From: Limnohabitans sp. MMS-10A-178
GTDB lineage: Bacteria > Pseudomonadota > Gammaproteobacteria > Burkholderiales > Burkholderiaceae_C
Length of the DNA: 64,000 bases
Assembly: GCF_003063375.1 (NCBI RefSeq)
Contig: NZ_NERY01000001.1
Span: 1,550,001-1,614,000 of the forward strand
Reading direction: 5' to 3'
The notes beneath the pieces were generated by a model, which saw nothing but the letters and a program-made list of their open reading frames with translations, did no database searches and had not been told where the DNA came from. Of the stretch, positions 28,582-36,747 are shown piece after piece. Position 1 is the stretch's first letter. Each line of letters begins with the position of its first letter. Made by a program: the position numbers and the translations under genes.

Positions 28582-29103
28582 TTATTCAGGAGAACGGCTT
28601 TGCCCGTGCCCCAAAGCCTTTTCCATCATCACGATGTCTAGCCATCGATCGAATTTCCAACCGCATCCCGACACAATACCCACGTGTTCAAAGCCAACCG
28701 ACTTGTGCACACCTATCGAGCCCGCATTGCCTGAGTCTCCAATGACCGCGATCAGTTTGCGGATACCTGCTTTTTCTGCGGCTTGGCACAATTCGGCCAA
28801 AAGCATACGTCCCCAGCCCTTGCCAGCCGTCTGTGGCGACAAATAAATAGAGTCTTCAGCAGAAAACCGGTAGGCCGGGCGAGGTTTAAACCAGTTGCAA
28901 TAGGCAAATCCCACCACTTTGCCGTTTTCTTCCATGCTCAGGTAGGGCAGGCCCTTGCTTAAGACATCTTCTCTGCGGGATGTCATTTCCTCTAGGCTGG
29001 GAGGGGCTATCTCGAACGTCCCTGTGCCGTGAAGCACGTGGTGCTGGTAAATGGCCGTGATTGTGGGCATGTCTGAGGCTTGGCTAGGTCGAATGGTTGG
29101 CAT
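28582..29103 (-). CDS. GNAT N-acetyltransferase, phosphinothricin acetyltransferase-like
   Basis: A 173-residue protein of the PAT/Bar branch of GNAT acetyltransferases. IYQHHVLHGTGTFEIAPPS (about 18-36) and FKPRPAYRFSAEDSIYLSP (about 72-90) are family motifs, and QTAGKGWGRMLLAEL is the acetyl-CoA pyrophosphate loop. Known relatives acetylate phosphinothricin, methionine sulfoximine or aromatic amines; the natural substrate here is unknown. The rpsP promoter overlaps its first codons on the other strand. Confidence 0.87.
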   Translation of the reverse strand: MPTIRPSQASDMPTITAIYQHHVLHGTGTFEIAPPSLEEMTSRREDVLSKGLPYLSMEENGKVVGFAYCNWFKPRPAYRFSAEDSIYLSPQTAGKGWGRMLLAELCQAAEKAGIRKLIAVIGDSGNAGSIGVHKSVGFEHVGIVSGCGWKFDRWLDIVMMEKALGHGQSRSPE

Positions 29104-29124
29104 TCTTAAACTCCGGGTTATAAT
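29097..29124 (+). promoter_or_regulatory. Promoter of the rpsP-rimM-trmD-rplS operon
   Basis: TTGGCA (29097-29102), 16-bp spacer and a consensus TATAAT (29119-29124) predict a start near 29131 and a leader of about 105 bases to rpsP. The -35 box overlaps the start codon of the divergent GNAT gene. Confidence 0.7.
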
Positions 29125-29144
29125 CAGCGGCTTTTCAGTGTGTC

Positions 29145-29162
29145 ACTGGCCGGGTGGCCAGT
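29145..29162 (+). promoter_or_regulatory. Hairpin in rpsP leader
   Basis: Perfect 7-bp stem ACTGGCC / GGCCAGT with loop GGGT, near the 5' end of the predicted rpsP mRNA. No T run follows, so it is not a terminator. It may be a ribosomal-protein leader element or a simple 5' stabiliser. Confidence 0.4.
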
Positions 29163-29235
29163 TGCGTGTCTCAAACGCTGGAAGAATTTGTGGGATAGCA
29201 ATTTTTGCTTTCTCGACACCACCCTAGGATAAATC

Positions 29236-29487
29236 ATGGTTGTCATTCGTCTTTCTCGTGGCGGTTCTAAAGCCCGTCCATTTTTCAACATTGTTGTGGC
29301 CGACAAGCGCAACCGCCGCGATGGGCGCTTCATTGAGCGCATTGGTTTTTACAACCCAATCGCCAAGGGTACCGAAGAAGGCTTGCGCGTTGTGCAAGAT
29401 CGTTTGACTTACTGGATCGGCGTTGGCGCACAAGTGTCACCCACCGTTCAGCGTTTGGTCAAACAAGCTGCCGCCAAAGCTGCCTAA
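29236..29487 (+). CDS. rpsP: 30S ribosomal protein S16
   Basis: An 83-residue S16 with the classic start [23 protein letters not shown] and the [14 protein letters not shown] block. First gene of the conserved rpsP-rimM-trmD-rplS operon; AGGAT upstream is the likely ribosome-binding site. Secure. Confidence 0.97.
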   Translation: MVVIRLSRGGSKARPFFNIVVADKRNRRDGRFIERIGFYNPIAKGTEEGLRVVQDRLTYWIGVGAQVSPTVQRLVKQAAAKAA

Positions 29488-29536
29488 TCGGGTTTTGGCC
29501 AAACAATCGGATTTTGGCTAATCCAAAGGCTTCGCA

Positions 29537-30154
29537 GTGCTGCCCCATTTAGAGTTTGCCGACATGCCGGCAGACGCCATCGAAGTAGGGCGCATTGCAG
29601 ATGCTTGGGGTATCAAAGGCTGGTTCAAAGTTTTGCCCCACAGCGCCTCGCCCGAGGCGCTTTTTTCTTCTAAGCGATGGTATTTGCTGCCCTCCGATCG
29701 CCATGTTGGCGGCAACAAATCACCCAGCCAAAAGACAGCAGTCGCCCTTACAGCTGGCGCTGAAAAACCTGTATTGCTCAAAATCAAAGAAGCCAAAGAC
29801 CATGCCGATACGGTGGTGGCCTGTTCATTGGATGTGGCGGACCGAAATCAAGCAGAGGCTCTCAAGGGTGCGCGTATTTTTGTTCCGCGCTCTAGCTTTC
29901 CGACGGCAGGCACCGACGAATACTATTGGGTTGATCTGTTGGGGCTTGATGTGTTCAATCGTGAGGGCGTGGCACTGGGCCAAGTGAAAGATTTGATGTC
30001 GACGGGTCCGCAAACTGTGTTGGTCTTGGCGCAGGCCTCAGACGAGCCAGGCAAGCCAGCCATTGAGCGCATGATTCCATTTGTTGCGGCCTTTGTAGAC
30101 AACGTGGATTTGCAAGGCCGCAAGATCACGGTTGATTGGCAACTTGACTACTAG
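29537..30154 (+). CDS. rimM: Ribosome maturation factor RimM
   Basis: RimM assists assembly of the 30S head and binds S19. The GTG at 29537 gives 205 residues; an ATG at 29564 would remove only a variable N-terminal tail. AIEVGRIADAWGIKGWFKVLP (near 15-35) is the RimM N-terminal barrel start, and YYWVDLLGLDVFNREGVALGQV opens the PRC-barrel domain. A 20-residue stretch after the first strand is a little longer than in E. coli RimM (182 residues). Third-to-first gene coupling follows the standard operon order. Confidence 0.94.
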   Translation: MLPHLEFADMPADAIEVGRIADAWGIKGWFKVLPHSASPEALFSSKRWYLLPSDRHVGGNKSPSQKTAVALTAGAEKPVLLKIKEAKDHADTVVACSLDVADRNQAEALKGARIFVPRSSFPTAGTDEYYWVDLLGLDVFNREGVALGQVKDLMSTGPQTVLVLAQASDEPGKPAIERMIPFVAAFVDNVDLQGRKITVDWQLDY

Positions 30155-30171
30155 GAAAGTGAAGGCAAGCC

Positions 30172-30957
30172 ATGCGCTTTGACGTCATCACATTGTTTCC
30201 TGAGTTGTTTGCGCCATTTTTAACTTCGGGTATCAATCGACGTGCCTTTGAAACAGGTGCTGTTGATTTAAAGCTCTGGCAGCTGCGCGACTTTGCAGAT
30301 GGCACTTATCGAAGGGTCGATGATCGACCCTTTGGCGGAGGGCCTGGCATGGTGATGTTGGCTGAACCCTTGGAGAAGTGTTTGCAGGCCATCCGACAAG
30401 ACCGAACAACTCAAAGCGCCAACAAACCCCAGGTGCCGGTGGTTCTTTTTTCTCCAATTGGTCAAACCCTCAATCACGCTGGTGTCGAGTCATGGTCAAA
30501 AAGTGATGGCGCTATTTTGATTTGTGGCCGCTATGAAGGTTTGGACCAACGCTTCATTGATACCCATGTGGATGTGCAAATCAGCTTAGGTGATTTTGTT
30601 TTGTCGGGCGGCGAAATTGCAGCCATTGCATTGCTTGATGCTATTGCTCGGTTGCAGCCAGGTGTTCTCAATGATGAAGGCAGCCATCAAATGGACAGCT
30701 TCAACCCTGCGCTCGATGGTCTGCTCGATTGTGGCCACTACACCCGCCCAGAAACTTGGCACAACGATACTGTTCCGCCCATTTTGATGTCGGGGCACCA
30801 TGCCGACATTGCCAAATGGCGCCGCCAGCAAAGTTTGGCTTTGACTCAGAAACATCGGCCTGACTTGGTCGTGGCGGCCAGGGAAATGGGCAAGCTGAGT
30901 GTCAAAGATGAACACTTTCTGGCTACTTTGAATGCGGCAAAAGACAGTGGCACTTAG
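30172..30957 (+). CDS. trmD: tRNA (guanine-N1)-methyltransferase
   Basis: TrmD methylates G37 of tRNAs reading CNN/CGG codons and prevents frameshifting. The 261-residue product starts MRFDVITLFPELF, and the SAM-binding trefoil knot is visible in ILICGRYEGLDQRFID and QISLGDFVLSGGEIAA. RRVDDRPFGGGPGMVML is the tRNA-binding loop region (about 47-63). It lies 17 bp after rimM. Typical length. Confidence 0.97.
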   Translation: MRFDVITLFPELFAPFLTSGINRRAFETGAVDLKLWQLRDFADGTYRRVDDRPFGGGPGMVMLAEPLEKCLQAIRQDRTTQSANKPQVPVVLFSPIGQTLNHAGVESWSKSDGAILICGRYEGLDQRFIDTHVDVQISLGDFVLSGGEIAAIALLDAIARLQPGVLNDEGSHQMDSFNPALDGLLDCGHYTRPETWHNDTVPPILMSGHHADIAKWRRQQSLALTQKHRPDLVVAAREMGKLSVKDEHFLATLNAAKDSGT

Positions 30958-31068
30958 GCGCAAAACAAATATATAATCATAGGCTTGCCGATCCTCTGCC
31001 CGCCGCGGCTTATTGAAAGTCGCCTTTAGCGTAGCGTTGTGCACGATCTGTATTTGAAAGAGCTCAAA
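30958..31068 (+). promoter_or_regulatory. rplS leader with probable internal promoter
   Basis: The 111-bp gap between trmD and rplS is long for this operon. A consensus TATAAT at 30972-30977 suggests an internal start for rplS near 30984, though the -35 region (TGGCAC, near 30948) is weak. The remaining GC-rich sequence could fold, but I found no perfect long stem. Confidence 0.35.
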
Positions 31069-31452
31069 ATGAATTTGATTCAAACTCTCGAGCAGGAAGA
31101 AATTGCCCGTCTGGGTAAAACCATTCCTGACTTCATGCCTGGTGACACCGTGATCGTTAGCGTCAACGTGGTTGAAGGTACACGCAAGCGTGTACAGGCT
31201 TATGAAGGTGTTGTCATTGCCAAGCGCAATCGCGGCCTGAACAGTGGTTTCACCGTTCGCAAAATTTCAAGTGGTGAAGGCGTGGAGCGTACGTTCCAAA
31301 CATACAGCCCCTTGATTGCCAGCATTGAAGTCAAACGCCGTGGTGATGTTCGCCGCGCCAAGTTGTACTATTTGCGCGATCGCAGCGGCAAGTCTGCACG
31401 TATCAAAGAAAAGCTGCCACAGCGCGCTGCAAAAACAACTGCAGCCGCTTAA
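31069..31452 (+). CDS. rplS: 50S ribosomal protein L19
   Basis: A 127-residue L19 starting [17 protein letters not shown], with the family block [23 protein letters not shown] and [14 protein letters not shown]19 sits at the subunit interface. The start at 31069 is supported by homology and the GAAAGAG upstream. Last gene of the operon, followed by two hairpins. Confidence 0.97.
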   Translation: MNLIQTLEQEEIARLGKTIPDFMPGDTVIVSVNVVEGTRKRVQAYEGVVIAKRNRGLNSGFTVRKISSGEGVERTFQTYSPLIASIEVKRRGDVRRAKLYYLRDRSGKSARIKEKLPQRAAKTTAAA

Positions 31453-31461
31453 AGCGACTTC

Positions 31462-31521
31462 GAAGGTCTTTCGGGACCTTCATGAAAAAACCGCCAAGGC
31501 TTTCGCCAAGGCGGTTTTTTT
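31462..31521. terminator. Tandem hairpins ending rplS, second one a terminator
   Basis: The first stem GAAGGTC / GACCTTC (31462-31481) has no T run. The second (31486-31520) pairs AACCGCC with GGCGGTT around an inner GGC/GCC helix and is flanked by A and T runs, so it can stop rplS transcripts and also those of the converging helicase gene at 31557. Confidence 0.8.
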
Positions 31522-31556
31522 ACGCCCCTGCAGAGCAAGGGCGTGGGGTAGGGGAG

Positions 31557-33509
31557 TTAACCGCGTGTAACTTTCAACACTTTGGCGCCAGTTCGCTTAG
31601 GTGCTGCGTAACCACCCGCATTGTGGGGCTTGAAATTGCCAGCACCGATGACTTTGGGGCCACGGGGCGCAAAGCGGTCGCCTGCGCCACCACGAGAATT
31701 GTCACGGCCGCCTGGAGCGCCCGAAGAACGGGGTGCTCGGCTGTCGCGGTTGTCGCGAGCTTCGAAGCGGTCACCGCCACGATTGTCGGGGCGCTGATCG
31801 CCGCGGGGCTCGAAACGGCCTTCGCCACCGCGAGGTGCAAAACTGCGTTGTTCGCCACGGAAATCACCACGGGGTTCGAAACGACCTTCGGGACGGAAAT
31901 CGCCACGACCATCGAAACGGTCGCCACCACGGTTGCCTTCAAATCGAGGCGCGCCGCGTGATTCAAAACGATCACCACCGCGGTTGCCACCAAAGCCGCC
32001 GCCACCACCACCACCGAATGAACGGCCACGTGCGCCACGGTCATTGCCGCCACGGCCGGAACGGGTTTCTGGGAAGTTGAGTTTTGGCTCCATGCCTGGA
32101 ATCACTTCAGCTTTGAACGGCTGACGGCTGTAAGCCTCGATGTCCATGATTTTGCGACGGTCGCGAATTTCGGCAAAGGTGACGGCCAAGCCATCACGGC
32201 CGGCACGGCCTGTACGACCAATGCGGTGAGTGTAGTCTTCGGCTTTCATGGGCAAGCCAAAGTTGAAGACGTGAGTGATGGTGGGCACGTCAATGCCGCG
32301 AGCAGCCACATCGGTGGCCACCAAGATTTGAACTTGGCCATTGCGCAAAGCCATCAAGCGGCGATTGCGCAAACCTTGGCTCAAAGCACCATGCAATGCA
32401 ACCGCGTCAAAGCCATCTTGCTGCAAGTCTGCTGCCAAACCATCGCACTCAATTTGCGTGCTGGCAAACACAATGGCTTGGTTTATGGATGCGTCACGCA
32501 ACCAATGGTCGAGCAATTTGCGTTTGTGCTGTGCGTTGTCGGCCCAGAACAAAATTTGCTTGATGTTGCTGTGTTTTTCTTGAGGAGAATCGATTTGGAT
32601 TTTTTGAACAGAAGAACCACCGTCGTGCATCACGCGCATGGCCAACTGTTGAATGCGCGGCGCAAAGGTGGCGCTGAACATCATGGTTTGCTGGCGTTGG
32701 CTGGTGAGTTGGTTGATGTCGGCCAGGTCGTCAGAGAAGCCCAAGTCCAACATGCGGTCGGCTTCGTCAACCACCAAGAATTTGACTTTGTCGAGTTTGA
32801 TTTGCATAGAGCGTTGCAAATCGAGCAAACGACCTGGTGTGGCTACTACCAAATTGGCGTTTTGCAACTTGGCAATTTGCAACTGGTAAGGCATGCCGCC
32901 CACTATGTTGGCAACGCGCAGGCCGCGGCAATGCTTCACCAAATCGATGGCATCGTGAGCAACCTGTTGGGCCAGTTCACGCGTAGGGCAAACAATCAAG
33001 GCACCAGGTGAGGGGGCTTTGAAATTGCGTGCGTTGGTGGGGTCTTTGCGCTTAGGACGCTTGGGAGCTGGTTCGCCATTGGCTGCAGCATCTGCGCAAG
33101 CTTTTGCAAATGAAGCGCGCTCGGCTTCTTCTTCAGCTGCCAGTTCTTGCAACAAAGTGTGCAAAACGGGCAACAAGAAGGCAGCTGTTTTGCCACTGCC
33201 TGTTTGGCTAGACACCATCAGGTCGATGTAGCTGTTGGCCTTGCCCAATGTTTCTTTGGGCAATGCCAATGGAATGGCTTTGAGCTGAACAGAAGTTGGT
33301 TGTGTGTAGCCCAAATCGGCCACGGCTTGAACCAGTTCAGGGGCCAAGCCCAAAAGCACGAAGCCATTGGGTTGCTCGGGTGCGGTTTCAGTTTCGATGG
33401 TTTCGTTGATATTGGCCGCGTCAAGCGCCAAAGTTTCGGTCACGAAAGTTTCGTTCGTAGAGGATTGCGCAGACGACAAGTCGTCCTGCACTTCAAAAGC
33501 GTCAGTCAT
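31557..33509 (-). CDS. DEAD-box RNA helicase with RGG-rich tail (RhlE-like)
   Basis: An ATP-dependent RNA helicase. I prefer the ATG at 33509 (MTDAFEVQ, preceded by GAGAAA), giving 650 residues; an ATG at 33557 would add 16. The Q motif is in FVLLGLAPELVQAVADLGY, motif I SSQTGSGKTAAF, then PTRELA, TPGR, VVDEADRML, FSAT, ARGIDVP and HRIGRTGRAG. An extra charged segment of about 45 residues sits between motifs I and Ia. From about residue 480 to the end lies a Gly/Arg/Phe/Asp-rich tail with repeated RFEPRGD and RGGDRFE units, an RNA-binding RGG-type region. Members act in cold adaptation, ribosome assembly and RNA decay. A leader of about 200 bases precedes it. Confidence 0.9.
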   Translation of the reverse strand: MTDAFEVQDDLSSAQSSTNETFVTETLALDAANINETIETETAPEQPNGFVLLGLAPELVQAVADLGYTQPTSVQLKAIPLALPKETLGKANSYIDLMVSSQTGSGKTAAFLLPVLHTLLQELAAEEEAERASFAKACADAAANGEPAPKRPKRKDPTNARNFKAPSPGALIVCPTRELAQQVAHDAIDLVKHCRGLRVANIVGGMPYQLQIAKLQNANLVVATPGRLLDLQRSMQIKLDKVKFLVVDEADRMLDLGFSDDLADINQLTSQRQQTMMFSATFAPRIQQLAMRVMHDGGSSVQKIQIDSPQEKHSNIKQILFWADNAQHKRKLLDHWLRDASINQAIVFASTQIECDGLAADLQQDGFDAVALHGALSQGLRNRRLMALRNGQVQILVATDVAARGIDVPTITHVFNFGLPMKAEDYTHRIGRTGRAGRDGLAVTFAEIRDRRKIMDIEAYSRQPFKAEVIPGMEPKLNFPETRSGRGGNDRGARGRSFGGGGGGGFGGNRGGDRFESRGAPRFEGNRGGDRFDGRGDFRPEGRFEPRGDFRGEQRSFAPRGGEGRFEPRGDQRPDNRGGDRFEARDNRDSRAPRSSGAPGGRDNSRGGAGDRFAPRGPKVIGAGNFKPHNAGGYAAPKRTGAKVLKVTRG

Positions 33510-33557
33510 ATTTTTTCTCGCACGGACGTCCGCAAGATTTGCGGTGGCGCCGTTCAT

Positions 33558-33786
33558 GGTTAAAAAACATCAACCATCAAACGGAGCTCGGTGCTGTTTG
33601 AAGAGTGTGGGCAAGACGAAGTGTCGGATCCCAAATCTTCCAGTCGAGTGACTCTTATCAGTGAGTCAAAGGCATGAAGGGTGATGCACAAGGGCTGCGG
33701 CACAAGGCCTGTTTGCAGCACAGCGTGCGATTATGGCACAGAAGTTTGAACTTGCGCGGGTTTTCCCTGAAAACTTTTGAGCAAAT
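33558..33786. other. Gap between DEAD-box helicase and orn
   Basis: No gene is seen in these 229 bp. Both flanking genes read leftward, so this is the helicase promoter and leader. It holds a small inverted repeat TGACTC / GAGTCA (33649-33668). CATAAT on the - strand (33735-33730) is a possible -10, without a good -35. A long leader is common for cold-inducible RNA helicases; that is inference here. Confidence 0.4.
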
Positions 33787-34386
33787 TCAAAGCTTGATGA
33801 AATGCTCTCTGTAATGCGCCAATTCTTCAATCGATTCGTGCACATCCGCCAGCGCAGTGTGCTTTTGTTGCTTTTTGAAGCTGTTGAACACCTCCGGTTT
33901 CCAGCGCTTGGAGAGTTCTTTGAGGGTGCTCACATCGAGGTTGCGATAGTGCAAATACGCCTCTAATTTCGGCATGAACTTCACCAGAAAACGCCGGTCT
34001 TGGCTGATGGTGTTGCCACAAAGTGGTGAGGTATTTTTTGAGACATATTTCTTGATGAAAGCCAATATGGCTTCTTCAGCATCATGTTCTGAGGTGGTGG
34101 ATGCTTTGACCTTGTCGATCAGACCGCTCTTGCCATGCGTGCCTTTGTTCCAAGCGTCCATCTTGTTGAGCAGATCGTCGCTTTGGTGAATGACACAAAC
34201 AGGGCCTTCAATTCGGGGTGTCAGGTTGGGGCCCGTCACAATCACGGCAATTTCAAGCAAGCGCTCTTTTTCTGGGTCGAGACCGGTCATTTCGCAGTCG
34301 ATCCATACCAAGTTGTCGTCTGACTTGGCCAGGGTTGTATTGGCTTCGGGCTGATTGGCAGGGGGAGTGGCTGAATGAGCAGTCAT
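33787..34386 (-). CDS. orn: Oligoribonuclease
   Basis: Orn is the 3'-5' exonuclease that degrades 2-5 nucleotide RNAs and pGpG. The ATG at 34386 gives 199 residues; a 20-residue Ala/Thr-rich N-terminal extension precedes the usual start. DEDDh residues are visible: D30 and E32 in [10 protein letters not shown], the Asp in NTISQDRRF, and His/Asp in [26 protein letters not shown] is also characteristic. It diverges from the M48 protease gene with 64 bp between starts, as often seen in Burkholderiales. Confidence 0.95.
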   Translation of the reverse strand: MTAHSATPPANQPEANTTLAKSDDNLVWIDCEMTGLDPEKERLLEIAVIVTGPNLTPRIEGPVCVIHQSDDLLNKMDAWNKGTHGKSGLIDKVKASTTSEHDAEEAILAFIKKYVSKNTSPLCGNTISQDRRFLVKFMPKLEAYLHYRNLDVSTLKELSKRWKPEVFNSFKKQQKHTALADVHESIEELAHYREHFIKL

Positions 34387-34450
34387 TTCAAAAACGGGAT
34401 TTTCCAAAGCTTTAGATTGTCGCTGATGTTGGCTGATCTACACTTCGGGT

Positions 34451-35716
34451 ATGAATCCGACATTGACCCTGACTTATTTTTTGGTAGGCGCACTGCTGAC
34501 CAACGTTTTATTGAAACTTTGGCTCAATGCCAGACAAGTTCGGCATGTGGCGCAACACCGCGGTGAAGTGCCTGCTGCGTTTGCCCGTCAAATTTCGCTC
34601 TCCGACCATCAGAAAGCGGCTGACTACACCCTGGCCAAAGCCAAGGTTTCGCAATTTGACATCTTGTTGGATGCCGGTGTGCTGGTTGCTTGGACTTTGC
34701 TGGGCGGCTTGAGTGCGTTGAACCACTTCATTTTGGAACTCATGGCGCCTGGGCTTGGTCAGCAGGTGGTATTGGTTTTGTCCTTCACTTTAATCAGTGG
34801 CCTCATTGGATTGCCGCTGTCGCTTTATCAAACTTTTGTGTTGGAACAAAAATTTGGTTTTAACAAAATGACATGGAAACTTTGGCTGAGTGATTCGGCC
34901 AAGGGCTTGATATTGGGCTTGGTATTGGGTGTGCCGCTCATCGCCATGGTGTTGTGGCTGATGCAGGCGGGTGGAGTTTACTGGTGGTTCTGGACTTGGT
35001 GTGCTTTGGTGGTTTGGCAACTGTTGTTGATGGCCATCGCCCCCAATTTGATCATGCCTTTGTTCAATAAATTCACACCGTTGGAAGATGAAGCCTTGAA
35101 GGCGCGTGTCAATTCGCTCATGCAGCGTGCCGGGTTCACGGCCAAAGGATTTTTTGTGATGGATGGCAGCAAACGCTCGGCCCATTCCAATGCATTTTTC
35201 ACAGGCTTTGGTGCCAGCAAGCGCGTCGTGTTCTTTGACACACTGCTCAAACAACTTTCCCCTTCTGAAATGGAGGCTGTGCTGGCACATGAATTAGGCC
35301 ACTTCAAGCATCGGCATATTCTGAAAATGATGGCCACCAGTTTTGCAATGAGCTTGTTGGGCTTGGCTGTGCTGGGCTTTGCGTCACAGCAAATTTGGTT
35401 TTATACGGGCTTGGGTGTGATGCCCAGCTTAACCAGTGGCAATGAGGCAGTGGCGCTCTTGCTTTTCATGTTGGTGGTGCCCGTTTTCACATTTTTATTG
35501 GCGCCTATTTCTTCTTGGCGATCAAGGGTGCAGGAGTATGAGGCCGATGCTTATGCTGTGTCCCAAACACCGGTAGCCGACCTGAGTTCAGCCCTATTGA
35601 AGTTGTATCAAGACAATGCTTCAACGCTCACGCCCGATCCTTGGTATGTGAAGTTTTATTATTCACATCCACCCGCGAGTTTGCGCTTAGCTCACATGCA
35701 GCATGCGCAAGCTTAA
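34451..35716 (+). CDS. M48 family metalloprotease (Ste24/CAAX-protease-like)
   Basis: A 421-residue membrane-bound zinc protease. The zinc motif HELGH is at residues 280-284 (VLAHELGHFKHRH), and the third ligand is the Glu of EYEADAYA about 80 residues later. Six or so transmembrane segments surround it. It is closer to the Ste24/CAAX type than to HtpX, with an N-terminal CAAX-protease extension domain containing KFGFNKMTWKLWLSD. Bacterial roles in membrane protein quality control are inferred. It overlaps rsgA by 14 bp, so the two are co-transcribed. Confidence 0.9.
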   Translation: MNPTLTLTYFLVGALLTNVLLKLWLNARQVRHVAQHRGEVPAAFARQISLSDHQKAADYTLAKAKVSQFDILLDAGVLVAWTLLGGLSALNHFILELMAPGLGQQVVLVLSFTLISGLIGLPLSLYQTFVLEQKFGFNKMTWKLWLSDSAKGLILGLVLGVPLIAMVLWLMQAGGVYWWFWTWCALVVWQLLLMAIAPNLIMPLFNKFTPLEDEALKARVNSLMQRAGFTAKGFFVMDGSKRSAHSNAFFTGFGASKRVVFFDTLLKQLSPSEMEAVLAHELGHFKHRHILKMMATSFAMSLLGLAVLGFASQQIWFYTGLGVMPSLTSGNEAVALLLFMLVVPVFTFLLAPISSWRSRVQEYEADAYAVSQTPVADLSSALLKLYQDNASTLTPDPWYVKFYYSHPPASLRLAHMQHAQA

Positions 35717-36716
35717 TCAGCGCACTCATACCAAGACCAAGGCGGCTCAGGCTTTGGTGGTTTCCACACAAGAAGCCATGAATACAGGCCTGGTGGTGGC
35801 CACCCATGGCAGACATTGTGTGGTTGAGTTAGACGATGGCATGCGCATCCTGTGTCATCCCCGGGGTAAAAAAAGTCAATCTGTGGTGGGCGATCGCGTT
35901 CGGTGGCAAGCGGCTGCCGACGAAGGCACGATTGAAAGTGTGCTGGAAAGAAAGAATCTTTTTTACAGACGTGATGAAGTTCGCACCAAGTCTTTTGCCG
36001 CCAATCTCGATCAGGTGTTCATCTTGTTGGCTGCCGAGCCAGAGTTCTCTGAAACGCAACTCTCGCGTGCCCTCATTGCTGCCGAGGCCGAGCACATCAA
36101 ACCCTTGATCGTATTGAACAAAAGTGATTTACAAGTGCCCTTTGCGCAAGCTTGGCATCGTTTGGCTGCTTACCGAAACATGGGATACACAGTGCTGCCG
36201 CTTGAATTAAACAGCAGCCAAGCTGACAACCTATCTTTGCAACGACTGCAAACAGAATTGAATGGGAAAACGACCCTGATTTTGGGTCCTTCAGGTGCGG
36301 GTAAAAGTACCTTGGTGAATGCCTTGGTGCCCAATGCTCGGGCTTTGACTGGTGAGATTTCTCAGGCGCTTAACTCGGGCAAACACACCACCACCAGCAC
36401 CTCACTGTATTGGGTTGGCGATAGGCCTGCGAGTGCAAACGATGTTGGAACCGCCATCATTGATTCGCCTGGTTTTCAAGAGTTTGGTCTGCAGCACATT
36501 CCCCAAAATCAATTGGTGTCTTGTATGCCAGATCTCAAGCAGCATGTGCAAAACTGCAAGTTTTACAACTGCACTCATTTGCATGAACCAGGTTGTGGCG
36601 TTTTGTCAGCATTGCAAATAGACGAGTCTGCTGAGTTGTTGGCGACGGAGGTAAGTCCTAGGCGACACAGAATTTACACCCAACTGTTTGAAGAGTTGGG
36701 GCAGCAGCGCTGGTAA
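35703..36716 (+). CDS. rsgA: Ribosome small subunit-dependent GTPase A
   Basis: RsgA (YjeQ) is a circularly permuted GTPase that checks late 30S maturation. The 337-residue product has an N-terminal OB-fold (about 25-95), G4 VLNKSDLQ before G1 GPSGAGKSTLVNAL, G3 DSPGFQEFG, and a C-terminal zinc site with Cys/His in CKFYNCTHLHEPGC. The start at 35703 lies within the end of the protease gene. Identification is secure. Confidence 0.95.
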   Translation: MRKLNQRTHTKTKAAQALVVSTQEAMNTGLVVATHGRHCVVELDDGMRILCHPRGKKSQSVVGDRVRWQAAADEGTIESVLERKNLFYRRDEVRTKSFAANLDQVFILLAAEPEFSETQLSRALIAAEAEHIKPLIVLNKSDLQVPFAQAWHRLAAYRNMGYTVLPLELNSSQADNLSLQRLQTELNGKTTLILGPSGAGKSTLVNALVPNARALTGEISQALNSGKHTTTSTSLYWVGDRPASANDVGTAIIDSPGFQEFGLQHIPQNQLVSCMPDLKQHVQNCKFYNCTHLHEPGCGVLSALQIDESAELLATEVSPRRHRIYTQLFEELGQQRW

Positions 36717-36747
36717 TTTTGAGGCGCCTAACTTTGTAGCCCAATTT

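Noticed and set aside
31482..32080. Long + strand open frames opposite the RGG-rich helicase tail
   Set aside because: They are antisense shadows of a GC-skewed repetitive coding region; no ribosome-binding site or known domain.
33558..33786. Possible tRNA or small RNA in the helicase-orn gap
   Set aside because: No cloverleaf, no terminator-like hairpin with T run and no promoter of good quality on the + strand.
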